In this document: piece by piece, positions 32,829-41,150 of the stretch
Layout of the letters: every line of letters starts with the position of its first letter
How positions within the stretch are numbered: position 1 is the stretch's first letter
Source of the DNA: Adiantum capillus-veneris
Taxonomy: Eukaryota; Streptophyta; Polypodiopsida; Polypodiales; Pteridaceae
Direction of reading: 5' to 3'
Length of the DNA: 64,000 nt
Assembly (NCBI GenBank): GCA_014529385.2
Contig: CM043944.1
Location: 55,597,768-55,661,767, forward strand
Program-made: the position numbers and the translations under genes
Notes under the pieces: model-generated
What the model was told of the DNA's origin: nothing
Seen by the model: the letters and a program-made list of their open reading frames with translations, nothing else
Databases searched by the model: none

Positions 32829-34034
32829 TGTTGGGATTAATGGGAAAGTATAATGCCAAGTGGGCAAGTGGAACCCCCCACTTGCAAGGGGCAAGCCCTA
32901 GATGTAGGGAGATGAGAGAGAACACACACACACACATAAACTAAAGAAGTCACCTCTTTCATATAGGGTATAAAGTACACATGTTAGGCTCCTAGCTATG
33001 TTTCCCACAACCAAGCCTAGATACCCAATATGAAAAACCAATGAGAATTAAGATTTATAAAATTAAGGTTAAATATCATTGGATAGCCCACAAAGAGAAC
33101 CAATAATACGTGATCTAGCCTCGATCTCCCATTGGATAGCCTACTAGCGGAATCAATGAGAATTGACCATCCAATTAGCTAGCTTAAATCCGATCGGATA
33201 GCCTACCTTGAGAGCCAATAAGAATTTAGCTTCATTAAATTAAATAATTAAGCTCTCTTTTTAAAGAGGGAATAAAATACACTTGTGGGCACAAGGCGTT
33301 TGGGAGGAATGAGGAGGAGGTTGTCATGTAGCGAGGGGATTATCCCACATGGGAAGGGAAACTTTGGAGATGGGGGGTCTATAGCCTAAAGGGGGAGCAC
33401 CCTTTAGGTGTATCAATTGGAGAGAAGCATGGCTTGGTGAGCTTCATGGGCTCCTGGAGGCTAGGGGAGAGAGATGGCACCTTTTTCTAGCCTGTTCACA
33501 CCACGTGCCTAGGCGCCTGCCCTCTTTTTTGATTCCACTTGTCCTCACCCCATTCCCTTGGTCAAAGGGTCACCGACACCTCATTTTTTGCCCAAAAAAG
33601 GCAAAAAATGAGCCAATTAAAAGGTGCCTACAAATGCAGCCTTGTCACAGCTGAGAAGAGAGAGAATATTTTTGGGGAATAAAAGATAATAGAGCCCCCA
33701 TTTTAATAGCTAAAACGCCTGAAAACTTTCAAAGAGCTCATTTTTTAGCAAGAAAGAGAACACCCCCAATTTTGGGCGGCCATAACTTCTTCATCTTTCA
33801 TTTGTTTTTTGCCTATGGATACTCTACATACATCTCCACGAGACAAGATTTGTCATGAAGTCCTCAATTTCTTCTAACTTTGAGTGTGTCTCATGCTTGA
33901 AGGGTTTTTCATAAATCCCCACAGGTGGTTATCACAGGTGTTTTTGGCCGTGCAATAGTTCTTTCTTCCGACGGTGTGGCTCGACCAAGGCTACAGAGGC
34001 ACTCATTTTCCTTCTGTGTTTCATGATAACATCA
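32829..34034 (+). repeat. Probable 5' LTR of element H
   Basis: The right end, ...AACATCA at 34034, is followed by a primer site, so an LTR must end here. A plausible start is TGTTGGGATTAATG at 32829, but the 3' LTR was not found, so the start is a guess. It contains a short (AC)n run near 32923 and the CCAAT repeats at 33022-33230. Confidence 0.45.
33022..33230. repeat. Four imperfect ~60-bp repeats carrying CCAAT motifs
   Basis: GGATAGCCYAC...CCAATRAGAATT-like units begin at about 33022, 33079, 33134 and 33197. Each holds a CCAAT or close variant. Placed in a likely U3, they could be an enhancer-like array. The LTR of element E (53310-53520) also has several CCAAT/ATTGG motifs. Confidence 0.5.
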
Positions 34035-34036
34035 TT

Positions 34037-34053
34037 TTGGTGCCCCCACGGAG
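34037..34053 (+). other. Primer binding site of element H
   Basis: TTGGTGCCCCCACGGAG lies just after the LTR end and matches the A and C site except near its 3' end. Confidence 0.75.
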
Positions 34054-34344
34054 AACCAAGTGCTCCTATGCTCCAATTCCTATGAAATATATCTATTCTA
34101 CAGGCAGAGAATGTAAAAGGGATCTAGGTCCTTATGGATAACCGCCTATGTACGTGAAAATTGTGGAAATCACTTGAGATAGTCGTATAGTTGGATTGCA
34201 GCCTTTGGAGGTTCGTGAGGTTTTGTGGAGCCAAGCACTAGGGGGCAGATTACCCACAGTGTGAGGTGAATTAGCTACTGGAGCAATCCATTGACATCCC
34301 TTGAGCTTTTGACGTCACATGTAAGTGTTTTTGTGGCAATCAAA

Positions 34345-35299
34345 AATGGCGGACGAGTTTCCACATTTTCATGAATTGCCTAATGAAAATGCACAAACTT
34401 TTATTGAAAAATTTGAAGTCAATTGCTTACTGTGAAATATACTAGACCAAGCTACATTGTTACGGCTACTGCAATATTTACAGGATGAGGCAAAAGTTTG
34501 CTTACACAATCATGAAGAGTTGGTGCAGGCACAAACTCCAGGGGTGGTTTTGGACTACAATCGTGTGAAGCAAACTTTTATGGCACAGTACAGATCAAGT
34601 ACCTGATGAAGTTTGGCATGAAATTTTAGGGTACACTCAAAAGGTTACTCAAAGTGTTGATGCTTTTGCCATGCAATTCACCAGTTTATGGGATAAATGG
34701 GCCCGAGATTTGGGAGATAAAATCCATACATCCATGTTAAAGAAGGACCATTTTGTGAAAATTTTAAAAGTAAGTTTGAAGTTCAAAGTTTAGTTGAAAA
34801 GGGTCGCCACGTTCGAGGAGGCAGTCACTGTTGCCAGGGAGAAAGAATGGAAGGCTCAAAGACTTAATGAGTATGGGAAAGTGGTCCCTGTGCAAAGTAA
34901 TGGTGGCCAAAAGGATGAAAATCAGGCAGAGGTTGAAGCCGACAACCTTCATAGAGGGTTGCTAATACTCAACAATTACAACAAAATATACATGACATGA
35001 TGACCATGATGTAGGAATTGTGACTCAGTGTTCTTGAAGGTGGATGTGGTCGTGGTCATGGGTGTGGTAGAGGAATGGCACACGCATGTGAAGCTTAGCC
35101 TAATGTGAATGCGGGTCGTGGACAAGGTGTCTTTGAGCCATAGAGGAGGTTCATCCCTACCTATTATAATTGTGTTGAATTTGGTCATATCAACACTTTT
35201 TGCTCAAAGCCAACAAGGATGGGAGATGATATGTTTCCACTTCCCCAAGAGATTCCTAACAGGGCTAATGATTATGGATATATGAGGAGATCAAGGTAC
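34345..35299 (+). pseudogene. gag: gag of element H, 5' part, cut by element C
   Basis: ATG at 34345 gives MADEFPHFHELPNENAQTF, then gag core sequence with a stop after NCLL and later shifts. Landmarks are QSVDAFAMQFTSLWDKWARD near 34650 and a 68-codon open piece at 34794-35000. A degraded zinc knuckle lies near 35165-35215, where the second Cys is Phe (NCVEFGHINTFC). The gene stops at 35299, where C is inserted, and resumes at 47509. Confidence 0.75.
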
Positions 35300-36987
35300 T
35301 GATAGCCGTTTTTCGGCTCTTTGTAATTGCCATAGTGAATTATCTCACCCTATCAAATCACTCAAACACTGTGGTTACCCTCACCCTTTCACTGTATATA
35401 GGTGCGTGTGAGTTAGGGGACTTTTCCCATATCTCCTTACTGAAATAAAAAACCCTCAATTAGCTAGTCAGTGGGCTAGTTGAGCCAAAAAAATAAAAAA
35501 TATAAGTATATTATGGCCCATGCGTATGTAAATATTTCTTTGTATATAGGGCCTAAATAAAAGATTTTTTCATAATTATTTTGGTATTTATTTAAATATT
35601 TCTACCTAGGTGTGTGTTATTTATGCTCTGTACATTGCCTCACCATTACCACAATTTTTCTTACCATTTTTCATACTCTTTATTCCATATAGAAATATTT
35701 TCATGTAAGCTTCTCTTATATTTGGTGTAACTCACAAAAATCCAAAAAAACTAGTTTTATTTATGTGTATATTTTTTCACTATTGTGATTTTTCCCTTCC
35801 TACATCTATTTTGTTTTTTTTCTAAAAAATTAGAACACCAAAAATATTTATCTTTTTATGGTAGCCTCATAATGAGAGAGATTTCTTTTGACCCCTTTAT
35901 ATTTTTTCCACTTATATTATTTATATTTGACATGTACATATTTTTTAGACCCCTCAATATTTGATTTTCTTAGTTGTACTATTCACTTATATCATGATCT
36001 CAACAATATCTTCAATTATAGACCTACCAAATAAGGTCAAGGGTAGGTGGCATGCATACATGCACTATGGAGGGCTCACTTTTGGAGGTATTCAAAAGAA
36101 TCATCCAAAGAAGGACCCCACAAGGACTTTGTGCAGTGGAAAAAAACAGTCGGTTTTGCTGAATTTTTAAAGTTCACTTGCTCTCCGAATTTGAAAAGGT
36201 GATACAAACAAAAGTTGTAGCTCATGGGCTGAACTTTTGCCTCATATTTTTTTGAGCTACGAGCTGTGAGCTATGATTTTATTAGTGGACCCCAGTTTTC
36301 CCATGCTATGCAGCCACACTCTCTCTTCCACTTTATCATTTTCCTCTTTCACACACACTTCTCCACTCATCATCCCCACCTCTCTCACCACTCCTCTCTG
36401 CACCCTACTCACCTTCTCCTCAACTTTGAAGAATAAGAGAAACCATGGTGAACTCATACCTCCCACACACAATTCCATTCCAAAATTGACCACCTAGTCT
36501 CATTTTTCCTCCTCCAAATTACCCATATCTATCAAAAAAACCACAAAATTCAACCTCTTCTCTTAAAAGACAGCATCATGGTGGTTGATTACTCAGCTTC
36601 AATTACCTTGTCTCTCAAGGAAGGTCAAGAGTGGAGAAAAAATGTACCATCAAAGCTAGTGGACCGTCAACAAGCGTCAAAATTGGCCCTACTCAAGACA
36701 CTTGGAGCATCAAGCTTGTAAGAAATCCACCTTTTCTTACCTCTTAAGAGTTTTTCTTCCTTATTTGTATCCTACATGGATACTCCCATTGTAAATATCC
36801 AATTCCATTTGTAAATTAATACTAACTCTACTAACACTAACCCACTATGAAAAGTCCTATCACCTCCATTTCTCTCCTCTCTCTTTCCCCACCAACTTCT
36901 TGATAATTCCAAGCAAAAGAAATTAGATAAATTGCTGAAAGTCTAACCCAACCATGGTTAGAGGAGTAACCCTAGCCTTCAAAATTG

Positions 36988-36997
36988 CTATAAAAGG
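36988..36997 (+). promoter_or_regulatory. TATA box of element C 5' LTR
   Basis: CTATAAAAGG; the same motif is at 46478-46487 in the 3' LTR. Transcription would start near 37020, placing the (TC)n tract and U5 structures in the leader RNA. Confidence 0.7.
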
Positions 36998-37655
36998 AGG
37001 GTGTAGCTAGCACAAAAGGGGGGAGAAGAAAGAGCACTATGCTATAGCTTGAGAATTCAAGCTCGACCTCTTGAGAAGGAGCTCTTGAGTGGAATCTCAT
37101 TGGCATTAGGCATATGTATGTGTTGTATTAGGGGTGATTAGCAAGGGAACTCTTTGCCATTGTAAGAGAGAGTGATCATTAAATTGAGAGTAGGAAATCT
37201 ATCATTTCTCCTACTAGAGGAAGCCCAACATTTGCTGAATCAAGGAGGGTGAATTTGGACTAAGCATGGATACCTTGTCTCCCTTCCAACGTGAAGTCAT
37301 GGACAATAATGATGTGTAAGTGTCTTGGTGTTTTATGTAAGTTCTTGATAGCTTGTCTCCGGGTACTGTTATCAATTTAGCCATAAATCCCACATGCTGT
37401 AAGCGGGCGACAGGGTGGAGAGGACTCCCCTGGCCTTAAGACAGTGATTGGGGTGGCCTTTTTCTTGTGATGTGTTGTGGTGTAATTTACTCAAGATATG
37501 TTGAACAAATACTAATCTCACTTTGATTGGTCATGACAGATTTGCAAGAAGGCATTAGTGCAACAAGCACCCCCTTCCCCCTTCTCTCTCTTTCTTACAT
37601 ATATATATTTATGTTTGCTTGATCATTAACGATACACTTCAAAGCAGCCCGAGCA

Positions 37656-37658
<3 letters not shown>

Positions 37659-37739
<81 letters not shown>
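37659..37739. repeat. (TC)n microsatellite in element C 5' LTR
   Basis: An 81-base TC run in U5. The matching run in the 3' LTR (47149-47242) is 94 bases, so slippage has occurred since insertion. Confidence 0.97.
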
Positions 37740-37743
<4 letters not shown>

Positions 37744-38004
37744 TTTTAGTGTGTGAGAGTGTTCCATTGGTGTTAGGGTTAGTGTAAATTCCTTGCTTGT
37801 TTGTGGGTTGCTCTAACGATTCTCCTCTTTTGCGTCCTAGTTCGCTCTTAAACTAGGTGGTGCCCCTTGTGTAGTTGGGATTTGGCTGTGGGTTTGTTGT
37901 TTTGGTTGGTGTTGTGTTGTGCCCCATCCCCATTGAGCAGCACGGGAGCCTTGAAGGGTGTCTAGAGGTTGCTCTTCTTGTTGTCCGCCCCAGACCACTT
38001 CAAA

Positions 38005-38021
38005 TTGGTGCCCCCACTGAG
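38005..38021 (+). other. Primer binding site of element C
   Basis: TTGGTGCCCCCACTGAG, identical to the element A site, two bases after the LTR end. Confidence 0.87.
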
Positions 38022-38081
38022 GAAAACAACTCGTGTATGTTTTTGTGTTGGATCAACTTTTAGCATAGTCAAGTAGTTTGC

Positions 38082-38293
38082 ATGAATCACGAGAGCTTGT
38101 ATGATCCTTTCATTCCCATTGCAAGGCAAAAGATACACATAATTGCTAGTACTAAGTTGCAATTTAACGGGTAATTCGTAGGATTTTAGGTCCTCTTAGG
38201 TTAGCCGAGATAAACACTTCGGTAAATCCTTTTATTTTTCCTCTCATTAGGTAGGATATTAGCTTGGACGTCTATATTTTTGTGTTATTTTAA
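38082..38293 (+). pseudogene. Degenerate leader ORF S2 in element C
   Basis: Starts MNHESLYDPFIPIARQ, clearly matching S2 of element A. It then has a stop, a shift near 38170, and continues in another frame with NTSVNPFIFPLI and DISLDVYIFVLF. It precedes S1 here, whereas in element A it follows S1. Confidence 0.6.
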
Positions 38294-38314
38294 GCATTAG
38301 GACATGCATAGGCC

Positions 38315-38533
38315 ATGGATAATGGCCCGGGAATAGAGGTTTTTCCCTTTCATTTTACTCCATACATTAGAATAAACGTTGCAATTAGTAGAAAGATCCA
38401 TTTTCAACAACGAATGGTGTTCATGTTTGGTGCCCAAAGAGTAGGAGACATTCTTGCATCACCAAACCCTGTCATTCTACCTCTCATCAACTACCACACT
38501 TCTTTTTATGTACATGTGTTCATTTTATTTTAA
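38315..38533 (+). CDS. Leader ORF S1 in element C, unknown family
   Basis: A 72-codon ORF with ATG start. From residue ~14 it aligns with S1 of element A: YIRINVAISRKIHFQQRM against the corresponding A segment, then SPNPVILPL and VHVFILF. About 60% of residues look identical or similar. It is open throughout, unlike its S2 neighbour. Function is unknown. It is a candidate lineage-specific accessory protein of these elements. Confidence 0.55.
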   Translation: MDNGPGIEVFPFHFTPYIRINVAISRKIHFQQRMVFMFGAQRVGDILASPNPVILPLINYHTSFYVHVFILF

Positions 38534-38567
38534 AATGAAGTGCAGCCTGGCAAAATAGTGTGTATGT

Positions 38568-39044
38568 TTGTTTTTTCTTTGTCCAAGTTGTTACAAGAAA
38601 CAAAAAACGATCATTTGTTCTAACAGGGAATGTGTGTGCACTGAAAGTTCAATCCTTAGAGATCTAGCTCTATTACCAATTGAGTTGCAAGAGCAAGTAG
38701 TAAGGCGTCTCCCTCATAACAAGAGGGTGGTGAAGTTAAGACGAAAGGTCCTACGCGTGGATTCCATTTTCCTCTTGTTGTTGGGCACTAAGGAAGACCG
38801 CGCATTCATCCAACTAGTGTGTGCCCTAAGATTGGTAAATAGAGTGAAATTTGGCGTTTGGCGAGTGCATTTCACCATTGAGGAAGACTCTTTAGGAAAC
38901 TTGCGGCCAGAGTTCATGCTTCATAAACTCATATTTGGTGAATTTTTCTCTCATTTGCGTCTTATTAATAGTCTTCCTTTCGCTTTCAACAAAGGAGATA
39001 GGGAGCTACTCAGAGCTTGTCTTAATAAAGAGAGCTTGTCTTAA
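38568..39044 (+). CDS. Accessory ORF A of element C, F-box-like motif, frameshifted end
   Basis: The frame is open for 158 codons. No ATG fits the conserved part; the frame is more likely entered by splicing at TTCTAACAG/GG (38626). Residues ~31-50 read RDLALLPIELQEQVVRRLPH, which resembles the first half of a plant F-box (LP..L...I..RLP). The second half of an F-box, with its Trp, is not evident. Conserved landmarks shared with ORF B include FIQ..CAL and LINSLPF.F. Before the acceptor the frame has CPSC and CSNRECVC, possibly by chance. A 19-bp tandem duplication at 39012-39049 shifts the frame; without it the frame would run to 39132. F-box function is inference. Confidence 0.45.
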   Translation: MFFLCPSCYKKQKTIICSNRECVCTESSILRDLALLPIELQEQVVRRLPHNKRVVKLRRKVLRVDSIFLLLLGTKEDRAFIQLVCALRLVNRVKFGVWRVHFTIEEDSLGNLRPEFMLHKLIFGEFFSHLRLINSLPFAFNKGDRELLRACLNKESLS

Positions 39045-39049
39045 TAAAG
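39012..39049 (+). repeat. 19-bp tandem duplication inside accessory ORF A
   Basis: AGAGCTTGTCTTAATAAAG occurs at 39012-39030 and again at 39031-39049. As 19 is not a multiple of three, it changes the reading frame and ends ORF A early. It appears recent because the two copies are identical. Confidence 0.85.
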
Positions 39050-39178
39050 AGAGCATAGAGAAGATTGCAAATTTGTATAAATTTTCATCCTTCTCTACTT
39101 TCTATGACACTTTGTTCATAGAGACATTGTAAATCTCTTTATGCTTTTGAATGATTTAACCATAATCCTAAGGAGTTT

Positions 39179-39637
39179 TTGTCCAGGAATTTTGTAGCAC
39201 AAGTGGAGTCTTTAAATCTTGCAAACTTGATTGGACTTGATGAGGATGTTCTTTATGAAATTGTGAGAAGGTTGCCTCACTCCGACTGTGTGGAACTCAA
39301 AGGAAAGGAGCTCCTAGTCAATTGCTACTTTCTCATGGCCTTCGACGAGCATGAAGATCTAGTTTTTATACAAACCGCTTGTGCGTTGGGAATTGTAGAG
39401 CAAGTGCAATTTATCACTTGGGACATGGTTGCTCTTTTGGATCCAGAAAATGAAGTTCTAGAGATTTCTGTTTATCGCCTTAGCTTTGAAGAATTTCAAC
39501 CCTTCTTAGAGCTCATCAATAGTCTACCTTTTTGTTTTGATCAAACAAATCGAGACCTCATTGAAGCTTGGATAGCTGAAGAAGAAAACCTAGAGTGGTA
39601 TTTTCTTACTTTTTCATTTGCAGGCGAGTGGTTCTAA
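39179..39637 (+). CDS. Accessory ORF B of element C, paralogue of ORF A
   Basis: A 152-codon open frame begins at a splice-acceptor-like TTTTTGTCCAG/G (39186), with no ATG at its start. Residues ~19-34 read GLDEDVLYEIVRRLPH, again like the start of an F-box. It shares with ORF A the landmarks ED..FIQ..CAL, L.F.EF and LINSLPF.F, and it is the better preserved of the pair. It is not found in element A, whose leader is too short to hold it. A second acceptor-like site (CATTTGCAG/G, 39623) lies just before gag. Proposed roles, such as targeting a host factor for degradation, are speculation. Confidence 0.5.
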   Translation: MSRNFVAQVESLNLANLIGLDEDVLYEIVRRLPHSDCVELKGKELLVNCYFLMAFDEHEDLVFIQTACALGIVEQVQFITWDMVALLDPENEVLEISVYRLSFEEFQPFLELINSLPFCFDQTNRDLIEAWIAEEENLEWYFLTFSFAGEWF

Positions 39638-39674
39638 ATCTCTATTGTAACTCGTGTTGCAATCTTTCATAATA

Positions 39675-41150
39675 ATGGAGAGCCAACGCCAAATGTCTGG
39701 ATATCCTCTTTTCTTTGGAGAGCCTGGAGAGGATGCAGAATTATTTTTAGCAAATTTCAAGATGTCTTGCCGTATCAAGAGGATAGTAACCGATCAAGAA
39801 CGTGTAAAAATGTTTCAGGTGGTCCTTAGGAAAGATGCTAGTACTTGGTTTGACTCTTTGCCTGAGGAAATTAAGGGGAATTACACAGAAGTTTTGAATC
39901 GTTTTAAGAGATACTTCTTTGATCCCCAAAACACTCAAAAACTATGGAAAGACATTGTTTCTCATAAGCAAAAAGACTTAGATGACTACTACTTGTACAA
40001 GCAAGAGTTTCTACGTCTTTGGGCTCTATGGATATGAAATGTTGCTAACCCTGGTGATGGTGCAGAATTTTTAAAGAAGGAGAGGTTCATAGCCAGACTC
40101 TTTCCTGACCTTAAGGTAAAAGTTGAGGCGGGTGCATCTGCTACTTTTGATGCAGCGGAAACTAGGGCTGCTGAGAAGTATAGGAAACTCAAGTGCTTAA
40201 GTGGAGAGGTTCCAATAGAAGGTCTTAGACCCAAAGGTAAGTCACAAGCATCAACATCTAGGGAGCTTCCTGAGGTAACGGCTGAAGTGATTGAGAAGTT
40301 AAATGAATCTTTAAGCAGCCTGTCAATTCACCTTGCACAAGCTGTAGGTCCAAAGGCACAAGCAAAGAAGTCAGAAGAGAGAGAGCCACGAACTAGGAGA
40401 GTCTTGCAATGTTGGAATTGCGGTGAGTCTGGACATGGGATGTATAATTGTCCTTGGCCCCGTGGGGAGCCAGGGAGACCTAACTTGAATTACCCAGTGA
40501 TGAATGCAGGTGAAGGAACTAGTCAGCAACCACGGCTTATACAAAAGACAAATGGAGCAAGACCACCTCCACAAGGAGTGGAAGGAGTTCCACCTTTGCC
40601 AGACCCAAACGTGCATGTGGTAGAGGTGACAAATTCAAGAGAGGTTGATATGGAAGCAAATGGCATTAAGCGTGGCCGAGGGAAAGGTAAGGAGAAAGAA
40701 GGAGTTACATCACAAAGTGACCATGGACGAGAAAAGAAGGCAAAGGAGATCAAGGAGGCTAAGAGGACTCGACGTCGTATCAACCTCCAAGACTTCCCTC
40801 TTGGACATGGAATGGCTCCATACAACCTGTTGGAAGATATGAGAGGTAAGGGTCCTGATATCTCATGGCCTCAATTTCTTGCATTATGTCCACAGGTTAG
40901 GAGGGATTTAACAAGGGCAATTAGCACTAGGAGAAAGGTGAAAGAGAGTGTCCCTGTTGTAAAAATTGCACAAGCTGAAATGAATGAGGACATTACACCT
41001 GTGCTAGATTGTTACATAAAAGGGAGATTGGTTAGGAAAGGTCTAGTGGATGGGGGTGCACAAATTTGCATCATGACAGAGGCATGCACATCCATGAGAC
41101 ACCTGAAATCAAAGTCAAGATGGCAAACGATAGCAAGGCTAGGTGTGTAG
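39675..41150 (+). pseudogene. gag-pro: gag-protease of element C, stop and frameshift
   Basis: ATG 39675 gives MESQRQMSGYPLFFGEPGED. Gag core continues to about 40240, with zinc knuckle C-x2-C-x4-H-x4-C at 40410-40451, a basic linker, then protease with LVDGGAQ near 41046-41070. CGA has become TGA at 40035-40037 compared with element A, consistent with deamination at a CpG. A 19-bp deletion at about 41081, between two AGG triplets, shifts the frame just after the protease active site; the rest of protease continues in the pol frame from 41066. Without these changes gag, protease and pol would form one frame. Confidence 0.9.

Larger units (their letters stand above)
35300..38002 (+). repeat. 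5' LTR of element C
   Basis: Opens TGATAGCCGTTTTTCGGCT and ends ...GACCACTTCA. It has a TATA box at 36988-36997, the U5 stem region at 37398-37443, a (TC)n run at 37659-37739 and the hairpin with TGGTGCCCC at 37858-37866. It differs from the 3' LTR by scattered single bases, one short replaced stretch (about 35716-35735) and microsatellite length. Confidence 0.95.

Noticed and set aside
36257-36493. Small ORFs on both strands of element C LTRs (also at 45747-45987 and 35961-36170)
   Set aside because: They repeat only because the LTRs are duplicates; they lie in U3, upstream of the TATA box, and carry no motif.
38568-38640. Cys pairs (CPSC, CSNRECVC) at the start of accessory ORF A as a zinc ribbon
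   Set aside because: They lie before a likely splice acceptor and have no counterpart in ORF B, so they are probably not part of the protein.
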